64,000 nucleotides of DNA from Ktedonospora formicarum (GCF_016587355.1 NZ_BNJF01000001.1:2554501-2618500), one strand, 5' to 3'. Shown: positions 39,348-47,945, counted from the stretch's first letter. The notes: generated by a model from the letters alone, not told the origin. Numbers and translations are program-made.

Positions 39348-40967
39348 CTACACGCGGCCTGAAACGACTCGACCCCCTAGAATCGTGGCGGCAACGCCAT
39401 TCTCAGCCATTTTTTGTTGTGGTGTCATGAGGATATCCTCGCGTAAGACAATGGCATCGCCTAACTTCCCTTTTGTCAAAGATCCTTTGTCATTTTCCTC
39501 GCCCGCAGCATAAGCCGCACCCAGAGTATATCCCCAGAGCGCATCACGTATGTCAAGTGCCTGATCAGGTATCCATGACGGTCGTTTACTATAGGGGTCG
39601 CTTCTTACGGTCGCAGCATAGAGAATATTGAGAGGGTCAAATGTTTCAACAGGGGCATCTGAACCAAGAGCAATAGGTATACCCATTTCGCGCATGGTGC
39701 GATAGGCATAGGCACGCTTATGACGCTTGCCCCAATAACGGACGGCAATATCGCGGTCTGATACAGCATGATAGGGTTGAATCGAGGCCACAACGCCCAG
39801 GCGCTTCATACGTTCCAGATCTTCAGGAGCAATGAGTTGTACATGCTCCAGGCGATAGCGCAGCGCTGACGCCTGCCGGGCGAGGCCCTCGCGTTGCGCC
39901 CATTGTTGGGCATACTCAATAGAGTTAAGCGCGACACGTGCGGCCCGGTCACCAATAGCGTGAATAGCGACCGCCAAACCAAGTTCGGTCGCATCACGCA
40001 CAACATCCTGCATCTCTTGCTCTGGGATGGAGAGAATGCCCCGGTTATCACGATTCCCTTCAAAACCTTCCAGCATAGCAGCAGTCTGTGAGCCAAGGGT
40101 GCCATCCGCGAAGATCTTGATACCACTAACACCTATCAACTCGCTCTTCTCGATGCCAATACCGGATGCTCGCAACTGAGGTAACATCTGACGTGGTAGG
40201 ATCATCTGCACACGCACATTAAGTTGCTTCTCCGCGCGTAACTGCTGAAAGAGGTGCAAGACATTCTCACCCTCAATATCATGAATAGTGGTAATGCCAT
40301 AGCTGCGCAACTGTTCCAGAGCACGTTCAATGAGCACACGATCCAATTCAGGATCAGACTGCTCAATGACACGATAGACCAGTTCAGTCGCACCTTCTTC
40401 TTGCAAGATACCTGTTGGCTCGCCTGAGCCATCTCGTAAGATAGCTCCCGTTTCGGGCTCTGGCGTCTCAGCACTAATTCCTGCTCGCTGCAAGGCAAGC
40501 GAGTTGACCCAGAGAAGATGACCATCCTTGCTCCAAAGCACGACGGGGTGATGAGGCGCAGCAGCATCAAGAGAAACTTTTGTTGGAAATCGACCTGCAC
40601 CTGAACCAGCCCAGGTATTTTTGTCCCAGCGTCCGCCTTGAATCCAGCGTCCAGGCGGAGTTTGTTGCGCGCGCTGGCGTACCAGTTCGGCTACCTCATC
40701 CTCTGTAGTACAGAACTCAGCGTCGATATGATGAGCGCGATAGGCAGCACTCATCAGGTGTATGTGAGCATCAATGAAGCCAGGCAAAACTGTTTGACCA
40801 CGCAGATCAACCTTTTCGCTGTGGGCATCTGCCAAACGACGCACCTCATCATCGCTGCCAATGGCGAGAATGCGACCACTTACCAGATCAATAGCCATTG
40901 CCTGGGCTCGCGGCTGGGCAACGTCCATAGTATATATGTTTCCGTTGAGATAGATGATTCTTGCCAT
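39348..40967 (-). CDS. YtcJ-type amidohydrolase
   Basis: 539 residues, Amidohydrolase_3 family. Metal-site motifs: PGFIDAHIHLM (HxH), a carboxylated-Lys candidate in SGIKIFADGTLGSQTA, AIHAIGDRA, RLEHVQLI and GSDAPVETFDPLN. Such enzymes hydrolyse C-N bonds in amides or cyclic compounds; the substrate is unknown. The C-terminus closes with the beta-sandwich strand KLGDAIVL. The ribosome-binding site is weak. It lies downstream of the alpha/beta hydrolase on the same strand with about 130 bases between. Confidence 0.87.
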   Translation of the reverse strand: MARIIYLNGNIYTMDVAQPRAQAMAIDLVSGRILAIGSDDEVRRLADAHSEKVDLRGQTVLPGFIDAHIHLMSAAYRAHHIDAEFCTTEDEVAELVRQRAQQTPPGRWIQGGRWDKNTWAGSGAGRFPTKVSLDAAAPHHPVVLWSKDGHLLWVNSLALQRAGISAETPEPETGAILRDGSGEPTGILQEEGATELVYRVIEQSDPELDRVLIERALEQLRSYGITTIHDIEGENVLHLFQQLRAEKQLNVRVQMILPRQMLPQLRASGIGIEKSELIGVSGIKIFADGTLGSQTAAMLEGFEGNRDNRGILSIPEQEMQDVVRDATELGLAVAIHAIGDRAARVALNSIEYAQQWAQREGLARQASALRYRLEHVQLIAPEDLERMKRLGVVASIQPYHAVSDRDIAVRYWGKRHKRAYAYRTMREMGIPIALGSDAPVETFDPLNILYAATVRSDPYSKRPSWIPDQALDIRDALWGYTLGAAYAAGEENDKGSLTKGKLGDAIVLREDILMTPQQKMAENGVAATILGGRVVSGRV

Positions 40968-41095
40968 GGGTTTGCTTGCTTTCTATGTTGTGCTGAGCTA
41001 TTAAACTTTGTCCGCGCAGATTGCAATCTACGCGGCGGGAAAGAAGACACAGGGGCACTATATCCCTCATGCTCTATATGTGTGCGGGCGGCGCT

Positions 41096-42052
41096 TTATG
41101 AGAGGTCAACAACAAAATCGATGATTGAGCGTGCCAGCACGTCGGGGCGTTGCAACTGGATATAGTGGGTGGTATCAGGCATCCATAAGACAGAGCAACG
41201 TGTGATAGCACGCGCCACCTGGGCCGCCATATAGCCCTTAGCAGCCGCGAACTCAGTTGCCATCTCCAATCGCTCGGGGGGCTCTTCACCTGGCATTGGT
41301 TGGGCAGCAGCAGGCACGAGCAAAACAGGGCATGTCAGCTTACCATAGTAACTGAGAGCACGATCTTCCCAGAGAGAAGCTCTAATTTGTTGCTGCTGTT
41401 GAGGACCAAGGCGCTCTTCCACATAACCATTTTCGTGCTCATAGACATAAGTGCGAACAATAGCCTCCACATCCGGGGTCCAGAAACCCTCCATTTCGGC
41501 ACGCATCTCATGTACAAAATCCGGCCATGGCATAGTACGACTCTCATCAAATCGACCACGGATAAAACTTTCCCGAGTCATATCGGGCCAGTATCTCGGC
41601 TCAACATGCGGGCAATCTATCAAAATCAAGTGACTTATTAGCGCGGGATGACGAGCGGCAAGCACCAGAGCCACACGCGCACCCCAGCCATGACCAACCA
41701 GCGCAACCTGACCCAAACCTAGGACCGCCATACCATGTACCACATCTTCGGCAATATTCATCAGATCATATCCTGCCTCAGGTTGCTCGCTCAAGCCATG
41801 CCCTCGCAAGTCAAAGGCAATAACTGGATGCTGCTGATGTTGTGTACACAGTTCCTCGGCTAGTAGAAGCCAGGTATCGGCAGTAGCACCCAGGCCATGC
41901 AACATAACTAGAGGAATATTGTCGCTATCCCAATCCTGCTCCTGCTCCTCGCCAGCGTCGGGCCGCATTCTCGCAAGTTGCGCCGGATCCCATTCCAGAT
42001 AGTGCAGACGAATAATATCGGTGTCAACAAAAGAACTGCGCGGCTTGATCAT
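41096..42052 (-). CDS. Alpha/beta hydrolase-fold protein lacking the nucleophile
   Basis: 318 residues. The fold is clear: oxyanion-hole MLHGLGATADTW, VIAFDLRGHGLSEQP, a late acid region and a C-terminal TTHYIQLQRPD with the catalytic His. At the nucleophile elbow, however, VGHGWGARVALVLAARHP has Gly where Ser (GxSxG) or Asp (GHDWG of epoxide hydrolases) is expected. A single GAC-to-GGC change would explain it. The ATG at 42052 follows GAGTGAGGAAG; longer frames overlap the upstream methyltransferase. Hydrolysis by the normal mechanism is unlikely. Confidence 0.85.
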   Translation of the reverse strand: MIKPRSSFVDTDIIRLHYLEWDPAQLARMRPDAGEEQEQDWDSDNIPLVMLHGLGATADTWLLLAEELCTQHQQHPVIAFDLRGHGLSEQPEAGYDLMNIAEDVVHGMAVLGLGQVALVGHGWGARVALVLAARHPALISHLILIDCPHVEPRYWPDMTRESFIRGRFDESRTMPWPDFVHEMRAEMEGFWTPDVEAIVRTYVYEHENGYVEERLGPQQQQQIRASLWEDRALSYYGKLTCPVLLVPAAAQPMPGEEPPERLEMATEFAAAKGYMAAQVARAITRCSVLWMPDTTHYIQLQRPDVLARSIIDFVVDLS

Positions 42053-42146
42053 CTCTTCCTCACTCAGATCTTCTCTAGAAAAACAAGCACTCACTATCCC
42101 AAGGATGGGAGCTATATTGTATTGTACCCCATTATGGGAGTTACAT

Positions 42147-43175
42147 TTAGGCATTACGAGAGGGATGTGTCGCGCGAAGCACCTTAAACTTGGAATCTCC
42201 CGCAACCTCTTCAACTCTTTGAAAACATGCTCGCAAAACAGGTTCGTATTTCAGAAAACGGTTCGCCACCAGGTAAAAGCGTCCCTTCGGCTGTAGAATA
42301 TGTGCAGCCTCATGAATAAAGCGCTCAGCAACTTCAGTAGTTTGGACACCTCCTTGATGGAAGGGGGGGTTAGTCACAACAAGATCAAAGCGCTCTGAAA
42401 GTATAGCACGCGCACCATCACTAGGCAGGACACGTACGTTAGTGAATCCTTGCTCGGCACTAGCTTGCTGGGAAGCGGCTACCGCCGCCAAACTCACATC
42501 TAGCATCGTCACATGACCTTCATAAGCAAGACGTGCGATATGCAGTCCAATAAAACCGGCCCCGCACCCTAGATCCAAAGCCTTGTCGGTGGAACGAACC
42601 TCTAATGCGCCCAGCAGGAGGCGTGTTCCCGCATCCAATTTGTTCTCCGCGAAGGATTTGAGAGGCTCGAACTTTGTTCGAGGCTCCAGATCGCGCGATT
42701 TGACGGCACTGAGCACACGCTGCCCTTTACTAATCTCCAACGTTTCACAATTGCCCAAAGTGGTCTGTATATACTTACCAATGGTTAGAATGCCACGCTC
42801 CTTAGCCCCAGCCACATAGAGCACCCCACCTTCGCGCAACGCCCCGGCAGCAAGGTCTACACCATAAGTCATCCAGGCGTTAGATGGCTGGTAGAGCAGA
42901 TTCATAAGCGCAACGTCAAACTCTCCCTCAACGTAATGTAAAGTATAATCATGGAAGGCCACATGCTGCACGCGCTCTGGCGCAATATGTAGCAGCGTGT
43001 TGGCGCTAGCAACAGAATCTTCGGCAAGAATGACCTTACCACTGGCAATCGAAGAAGAAGAGCGGCGTTCCATCAGATGCCGCACGCAAGGGTCGGGAGC
43101 TGAGTTTAGTACCAGCACACGCTCTGGCTCGGAAATGTGAACGGTCGCATCAAGTAAAGAAGATTGGAGTTTCAT
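42147..43175 (-). CDS. RsmC/RlmG-like N2-guanine methyltransferase
   Basis: 342 residues. The two-half architecture (a degenerate N-terminal Rossmann half, then an active half) is that of RsmC and RlmG, which methylate rRNA guanines with SAM. Active motifs: KALDLGCGAGFIGLHIA (SAM loop) and FDLVVTNPPFHQG (NPPF, catalytic). Which rRNA position is modified cannot be told. Its start codon is only five bases from the divergent aldolase start, and its ribosome site AAAGGG lies inside the aldolase codons. Confidence 0.87.
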   Translation of the reverse strand: MKLQSSLLDATVHISEPERVLVLNSAPDPCVRHLMERRSSSSIASGKVILAEDSVASANTLLHIAPERVQHVAFHDYTLHYVEGEFDVALMNLLYQPSNAWMTYGVDLAAGALREGGVLYVAGAKERGILTIGKYIQTTLGNCETLEISKGQRVLSAVKSRDLEPRTKFEPLKSFAENKLDAGTRLLLGALEVRSTDKALDLGCGAGFIGLHIARLAYEGHVTMLDVSLAAVAASQQASAEQGFTNVRVLPSDGARAILSERFDLVVTNPPFHQGGVQTTEVAERFIHEAAHILQPKGRFYLVANRFLKYEPVLRACFQRVEEVAGDSKFKVLRATHPSRNA

Positions 43176-43180
43176 AAGCT

Positions 43181-43849
43181 ATGGCCCTTTATGTTGATAG
43201 TGCATATCTCGATGATATCATAGCTGTGGCACAGATCATACCAGTCTCGGGAGTTACCACGAATCCAACGCTCATGTTGAACGCATCCCAACGTGGTCAG
43301 AAGCTCTCTCCACGCGCGCTACTAAACGAATTGCTTCATCATCTGCCAGAAGGAACCATCTTCATCCAACCGGGAGCTACTCAGGCGGAGGAGATGTACA
43401 ACGAAGCGCTCGCATATATCAACGTGAATCCCCAACGCGTTGTTCCGAAAATTCCACTGACCGTTACTGGTATACGCGTGGCTCGGCAGATCAAGCAACA
43501 GGAGTATCGCCTCTCGTTTACTGCTGTGACCTCACTGGCACAGGCATATAGCGCAGCCATGGTACCTGTCGACTACATCATTCCATACTATAACCGTCTG
43601 TCGCGTGCAGGAGTTGACGCCAGCCAACGAATCCATTGTATGGCACAGTTGTTTGCGCAACAACATCTTGCACCTCGCATCCTCGCGGCCAGCATCAAAA
43701 CGCCTATAGAGGCTGCTAACGCTCTGCTGGCTGGTGCACACGACTTAACAGTCGCGCCAGATGTACTTTATGAAATGGTGACAGACCCTGAAAGCGAGGC
43801 CGCCGTTGAGCGTTTTTCCCAGGATTGGCGTAAGATGAATAAACTGTAA
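43181..43849 (+). CDS. Transaldolase / fructose-6-phosphate aldolase family protein
   Basis: 222 residues, the short (TalC/FSA) class. It shows the family N-terminus with SGVTTNPTLM, the Schiff-base Lys region VVPKIPLTVTG (Lys about 90), FTAVTSLAQAYSAA, PYYNRL and LAASIKTPIEAANAL, then the helix that closes the barrel. It transfers or cleaves three-carbon sugar units. Start ATG behind TTGGAG, which is embedded in the codons of the divergent methyltransferase. Followed by the ncRNA unit. Confidence 0.88.
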   Translation: MALYVDSAYLDDIIAVAQIIPVSGVTTNPTLMLNASQRGQKLSPRALLNELLHHLPEGTIFIQPGATQAEEMYNEALAYINVNPQRVVPKIPLTVTGIRVARQIKQQEYRLSFTAVTSLAQAYSAAMVPVDYIIPYYNRLSRAGVDASQRIHCMAQLFAQQHLAPRILAASIKTPIEAANALLAGAHDLTVAPDVLYEMVTDPESEAAVERFSQDWRKMNKL

Positions 43850-43914
43850 TTTCCTCTTCCAACGCTTTTGCAAAAACTATGAACTAATTTTCATCATACA
43901 CATTTATCAATTCA

Positions 43915-43942
43915 TTGCTTCGTCATCACAACATGTTATAGT
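43915..43942 (+). promoter_or_regulatory. Sigma70-like promoter of the large ncRNA
   Basis: TTGCTT (43915-43920), a 16-base spacer and TATAGT (43937-43942). The same -10 sequence is used by the tRNA-Phe promoter in this window. The predicted transcription start is near 43949. It lies 65 bases after the aldolase stop in AT-rich DNA. Confidence 0.6.
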
Positions 43943-43948
43943 ATGTGC

Positions 43949-44722
43949 GTAACAGAAAGATAAACCTCTGGTACATGTTGGGGAAGGGTAAAGGCCTGCT
44001 CCAGTGACAGTGGGTAGTGGAAGGGTAAAGGGGCAGGCCTGGTGAGGAAGAGGTTACAGCCCTGTTGTGTATTGGGAAGTGAAATTGTGGACAATGTGGT
44101 AGGGGAAAGTGGTGAGCTTGTATCAAAGTAGCGTGGAGGGAAGATAATTAGCAAGTAGTGTGGGGCACGCAGCAATGATGGCAAGCAGGTAAAAGCGTGA
44201 AAGAGGCGATTAGCAAAAGGGCATTGGGCAACTCGTACGCTCAATGTAGGCAGCCTGAACCACGTTAAACATAGGCATGAAGCGATGTAATAGGTGGCGG
44301 TGGCGAATGGGTTGAGTGGAATGATGACTTTAGGTGGGGAGTGGTGAGACCAGGAGGCGGCGCGGAACTGGGTCCAGGTGGTGGAAAACAGACGAGGAAT
44401 CCAGGCGAAGCGTCGTGCTATATGCGTATTTAATGATCTAGGTAGAGCTGTCAAGTGGTGAGGAGGAGAGTATAGCAGGATGGTGGGTGGCAGGGAAGCG
44501 CGTATAGTGGGGCGTCATAGCTGGTGAGTGGCAGTGACCAAGCTCCAAAGTGGAGGGGAAGCAAGTGGTCTCGAGAGGGTGGCTGCATCAAGTGGTGGTC
44601 AGGTAGAAGGGTGGTTTCATTTGTAGGCGGTAACCATTCTCTATGATAAAAACCATTGGGGATGGAAAAGTGGGGTGGGGAAGACAAGAAACCTGTGAGA
44701 GCAATCTCACAGGTTTCTTTTT
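43949..44722 (+). ncRNA. Candidate large structured non-coding RNA, unknown class
   Basis: About 774 nt from the promoter to an intrinsic terminator. It is strongly G-rich and C-poor (44101-44160 has 23 G and 4 C). Helices visible by eye: an 11-bp stem 43992-44002 / 44030-44040 inside a 7-bp stem 43963-43969 / 44049-44055; an 8-bp stem 44222-44229 / 44239-44246; a 7-bp stem with one bulge 44519-44525 / 44537-44544; CACGC / GCGTG at 44166-44170 / 44195-44199; and the terminator. A 13-nt repeat (GGAAGGGTAAAGG) and three copies of AGTGGTGAG occur. I see no hallmarks of RNase P RNA, tmRNA, 6S RNA, SRP RNA or group I/II introns. Open frames on the minus strand begin only at TTG codons, lack ribosome sites and encode Pro/Leu/His/Thr-biased sequence. 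Confidence 0.6.
44686..44722 (+). terminator. Strong intrinsic terminator of the ncRNA
   Basis: AAGAAACCTGTGAGA (44686-44700), a GCAA tetraloop, the perfect complement at 44705-44719, then a TTTCTTTTT run. The stem is 15 bp. From the other side it can also stop the convergent phosphoesterase transcript. Confidence 0.9.
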
Positions 44723-44827
44723 ATCATTAACTCAGACATCCTTCTGGTGGTCAAAACCAATTGGATCTGGGAAGATGACGAGGGATAGCTTTGATTATAC
44801 GATTGATACGCATAGAACACAGGCTCC

Positions 44828-45778
44828 TCAAGCGAATGTGAAACGCCAGTCCTTGAGCCAGCGGCGCGAATTATGCTCACGTGCTTGAATATGGACCTCA
44901 CCAGACTCCAACTGAAAAGAGAAACTCACTATCAAATTAGGATCATCAGGAGTATACACAAATGTCTGCTGGTCTTGATCAAAGCGAGTCGCCCCATGAT
45001 TACCTGTATACCAGGGTGACATAAGGTTGACATAGGTAATCGCTTTGGCTGCAGATTTCTCTGTCTTTACGATATCAGGAGCGCCCCAGCCAGCATGGAC
45101 ATGACCACTAATAAAGAGTATATCTCTCTCATGACAAGCCAGAATATCTCGCACCTCTTGCGAGTTCTCTGGAGAGAAAAAATTCTGTGTGGAATTGTAG
45201 TCACGAACCTTGCCTGTGGATGAACTACGATATAGCACAGTATTTCGTAGAGGAGAGTGCAGAAAGACCACTGCAGGACAATGACGATGCGCTTCCAGGG
45301 TCTCCGTTAGGAAAGCTAGTGTTTCACCAGAGATACTTATATATGTGGGATCTGGCGTGAGGTGTGGATTAGGATAATCCAACATCACACAGATCACCCC
45401 ACCAACTAACCATGCATACCTCTGTGGACGCTGCCAGACCATCTCAAATGTCTGCATCATTGTTGCCAGATCCTCGCCATCTGGCCCATAATACTCATGA
45501 TTGCCAACTCCTGGATAAAAAGGCACACCGAAGAGCTCCGCTTCAATTTGTTGCCGGGCAAATTGATGATTTTCCAGCGCACAGGTATCTACAATATCAC
45601 CTGGCGATACACAAAAAGCGGGTCGCTTCTCCTCCCAGAGTAAGCGAAGGTCATCATACATATATTGCAAGCGTGGAGTATGTAACTCTCGCCACGCGGG
45701 TAGAGCACGATAATGCATATCCCCAACGCCCCAGAAATAGAGAGAGGCAGGCTGCGTTTCGTTACTTACATTGTTCAT
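44828..45778 (-). CDS. Calcineurin-like metallophosphoesterase
   Basis: 316 residues. All metal-site blocks are present: GDMHY (DxH) near the N-terminus, SPGDIVD (GDxxD), GVGNHEYYG (GNHE), VFLHSPLRN (His) and SGHVHAGWG (GHxH). The substrate is unknown. No signal peptide, so it is cytoplasmic. The ATG follows AGGAGGTTATGG. A nested hairpin lies in its leader. Confidence 0.88.
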   Translation of the reverse strand: MNNVSNETQPASLYFWGVGDMHYRALPAWRELHTPRLQYMYDDLRLLWEEKRPAFCVSPGDIVDTCALENHQFARQQIEAELFGVPFYPGVGNHEYYGPDGEDLATMMQTFEMVWQRPQRYAWLVGGVICVMLDYPNPHLTPDPTYISISGETLAFLTETLEAHRHCPAVVFLHSPLRNTVLYRSSSTGKVRDYNSTQNFFSPENSQEVRDILACHERDILFISGHVHAGWGAPDIVKTEKSAAKAITYVNLMSPWYTGNHGATRFDQDQQTFVYTPDDPNLIVSFSFQLESGEVHIQAREHNSRRWLKDWRFTFA

Positions 45779-45833
45779 CCATAACCTCCTGCTGGCAAAC
45801 AGTTTTCACCTCTATTGTAGCCCAAAAGAGACA

Positions 45834-45884
45834 GGGTATGAATTGGGAGAGGGCTGGTTATCAGCCTGCTCCCAATTCATACCC
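45834..45884. repeat. Nested perfect inverted repeat upstream of the phosphoesterase
   Basis: Outer 16-bp arms GGGTATGAATTGGGAG (45834-45849) and CTCCCAATTCATACCC (45869-45884) enclose a second small stem (GCTG / CAGC). It lies 56 bases upstream of the phosphoesterase start and after the terminator of the preceding gene. It may be an attenuator, a bound operator or an orphan terminator. Confidence 0.6.
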
Positions 45885-45984
45885 TTGAGCAGATTAGAAA
45901 CCTATATAAGCACTGGCATATAAAATAACATTTTTAAAATCTATAACATATAAACAAGTATAACGATACATCTCTCTCTCGCCT

Positions 45985-46022
45985 GAAAAAACCTGGCATC
46001 CCGAAAGGGGGGTGTCAGGTTT
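45985..46022 (-). terminator. Terminator of the TM protein gene
   Basis: On the minus strand a stem (AAACCTGACACCCC / GGGATGCCAGGTTT, one G-U and one mismatch) closes over a TTTC loop and is followed by TTTTTT, ten bases after the stop at 46033. Confidence 0.85.
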
Positions 46023-46032
46023 GGAAGAGGCA

Positions 46033-46725
46033 TTAGTGCTGTAACTTGAAGGTAGACCCATCATTGAGATAAATCACTTGTTGATCTAGCACATGCACCA
46101 CAAGATCAATCTTGCCATCGCCATTCGCGTCCTTTGTTTCGCCCCAGGCAGGTGTGAGATCTTGCCCATCGCCCACAAGAGTTGGACCGTTAAACATGCG
46201 AACTTTCGAGGGATCACCGCCAGGTACTTCAATAATTTGAATGTGACGATTTAAATTGATAATAACGAAATGAGTCTCATTCGAGGCGCTATCCCCATGA
46301 CCAACAACGGCATTAAATTGATCTGTTCTCGGGCGACCATAGCGTAAATCGTCCTGATAGACATGCCACCATGAAGAAAGTGAGCTTAGGCCAACGAGCA
46401 TGCCTACGGTACAAGCCATCCCAATACCCATGACAAGCATGGCAGGCACACCCTTTTTGGCTTTCTTCTCCTGCGACAATCTCCGCGACTCTCGCACAGG
46501 AGCCTCAAGGGCTGGCATTTCGCGCGTCTGACCTGAACGTCTGCGCTGAGGCACAGCCTGGCGATCAATCATTACATCATCACGCGTATTCCGCTCACGT
46601 GTTCCTTGATTGGAGCGATACCTCCGCGTGCTCGTCCGTGAACGTGTCTCATAAACAATGTCTTCGTCATCAGCGTTGTCATACATAATAGGACGTGGTT
46701 CCCTTCGTGTCTGTATCATATCCAA
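46033..46725 (-). CDS. Single-TM protein with C-terminal FG-GAP-like segment
   Basis: 230 residues from a TTG at 46725, eight bases behind AGGAGG (the ATG two codons later is 14 bases away). Residues 1-105 are rich in Arg, Glu and Asp and look disordered. A membrane helix lies at about 107-127 (VPAMLVMGIGMACTVGMLVG). The outer part ends in a calcium-binding-like DANGDGKIDLVVHV repeat, as in VCBS/FG-GAP propeller repeats. No enzyme motif is seen. Its plan (disordered basic/acidic N-terminus, one TM, beta C-terminus) resembles the DUF4097 protein. Confidence 0.65.
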   Translation of the reverse strand: MDMIQTRREPRPIMYDNADDEDIVYETRSRTSTRRYRSNQGTRERNTRDDVMIDRQAVPQRRRSGQTREMPALEAPVRESRRLSQEKKAKKGVPAMLVMGIGMACTVGMLVGLSSLSSWWHVYQDDLRYGRPRTDQFNAVVGHGDSASNETHFVIINLNRHIQIIEVPGGDPSKVRMFNGPTLVGDGQDLTPAWGETKDANGDGKIDLVVHVLDQQVIYLNDGSTFKLQH

Positions 46726-47229
46726 TGACTCTTCCTCCTTTCTATGCATATTTTTATAGAACATAATTTCTTCAAGTATACCAGAAGATATGCTCCAGTC
46801 AAGTGATATGGGTATCAACGTGTCTTTATAGCAATAAAATACTATAGAGTTTGAGGGGAGGAGCTAGAAAGCAAACGGAGAGTAGAGTAAAACCAGTAGC
46901 CAGAACCCCATCTATACGTCGCCCACACGCATGAATTGGAAAACACAGCTCTAGAACAGCAGAAAGAATAACCACTCATAGAGGCGCGAATCCACAACAT
47001 GCTTCCTGGGGCGACTAGCAATCCCACAATCAGAGAAAGCTAATCGCACCAGGAAGAACGCACACGAGTCGAGCGTAAAGATACATATCAACATAGAAAG
47101 GTACACAAAGACACCTATAGTGCCTAAAATAGGGATAGGCAAGCCGAGGATATATCCTCGGCTTGCCCTGGGTGTTGCGAGGCGGGATCGAAGTAATCTT
47201 GCCGCTACCGTAATATGCTGCTATAGCGC
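46726..47229. other. Gene-poor region between TM protein and receiver
   Basis: About 500 bp. Two overlapping minus-strand frames (46842-47027 and 46951-47142) encode short Cys/Ser/Trp-rich hydrophobic peptides without ribosome sites; I do not accept them as genes, but a decayed membrane-protein gene is possible. The palindrome at 47138-47167 probably ends the receiver transcript. Confidence 0.35.
47138..47167 (-). terminator. 30-base perfect palindrome
   Basis: GGCAAGCCGAGGATA (47138-47152) is directly followed by its exact complement (47153-47167). The stem would have ATAT at its tip. It lies 62 bases past the stop of the receiver gene (minus strand). No T-run follows, so it may be a terminator or a protein-binding site. 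Confidence 0.55.
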
Positions 47230-47631
47230 TTACACAGCTTGCACCTCTTGTGCGAGCTTTAAGCAGGAATTCACAGCATCCCGTACAGTCTGAGTCGTAA
47301 AAGGTTTAGAGAGATATGTTTGTACCCCCGCCAGCCGCGCCTTCAGGCGATCTACAACGCCATTATGACGAGAAAGCATAATAATAGGCGTATCGCTCCA
47401 GGCTGGCTTTGAACGCAAGTAACGCGCAATCTCGTAGCCATTCATCTTAGGTAAATCAATGTCTAGAATGACTAGATCAGGAATACGCTCCAGTTGTCTG
47501 CTCGTTACTGACCGCAATGCCTCAACGCCATCAGCAAACGAGGCAACGGTAAAACCTTCGCGCCGCAAACTTATTTCGACAATCTTCCGTACCGTAGGAG
47601 AGTCATCAATTATCATCACGAGTTTACTCAT
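47230..47631 (-). CDS. CheY/PilG-like response regulator
   Basis: 133 residues, receiver domain only: LVMIIDDSPTVRKIVEISLR, phospho-acceptor in LVILDIDLPKMNGYEIA, IIMLSRHNG and the Lys in TYLSKPFTT. The closest general type is PilG/PilH or CheY, but no motility or pilus gene is near. ATG behind AGAGGAAG. It is a lone gene, divergent from the NB-ARC regulator, whose promoter region it shares. Confidence 0.88.
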   Translation of the reverse strand: MSKLVMIIDDSPTVRKIVEISLRREGFTVASFADGVEALRSVTSRQLERIPDLVILDIDLPKMNGYEIARYLRSKPAWSDTPIIMLSRHNGVVDRLKARLAGVQTYLSKPFTTQTVRDAVNSCLKLAQEVQAV

Positions 47632-47945
47632 GTATTGACTTCCTCTTGAACTCTATACCCCTGTTTGTACGTAAACCTTTTTGCCTATGCCCCACCCTCC
47701 TTATTATGCATATTGGGCACTATCTGCTACAATGACAACTACTAGACAACTACATAACAACTTTACCCTGTTCTTTCTATGTATATACTTGATTTCCGTA
47801 TTTACGCCCATTCCTTTCTTTCGCATTCATCAGAGAAGAGATTATACCCTGGTATTTGGAAGCCACATATGCTGTCGCAAATATATAGATACATATCTAT
47901 CTGATACAGCATCCCGTTTGATTTTTCACATGGGGAGCGAGGTGC
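47632..47945. other. Divergent promoter region (receiver / NB-ARC regulator)
   Basis: About 310 bp. An extended -10 element TGCTACAAT (at about 47726-47734) may drive the NB-ARC gene, giving a leader of about 200 bases, AT-rich and without clear structure. No gene seen. Confidence 0.35.

Noticed and set aside
43936..44687. Two overlapping minus-strand open frames of 172 and 78 codons across the ncRNA region
   Set aside because: Both begin at TTG without ribosome sites, their composition is Pro/Leu/His/Thr-rich without any protein pattern, and long openness is expected opposite a G/A-rich strand.
43949..44722. The region as RNase P RNA, tmRNA or a group II intron
   Set aside because: I looked for the GAGGAAAGTC and paired AGA-type conserved boxes of RNase P RNA, for the TTCGA/CCA tRNA-like end of tmRNA and for an intron domain V with reverse transcriptase; none is present.
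46842..47142. Two short minus-strand hydrophobic frames
   Set aside because: No ribosome sites, overlapping each other, no protein pattern; at best a decayed gene.
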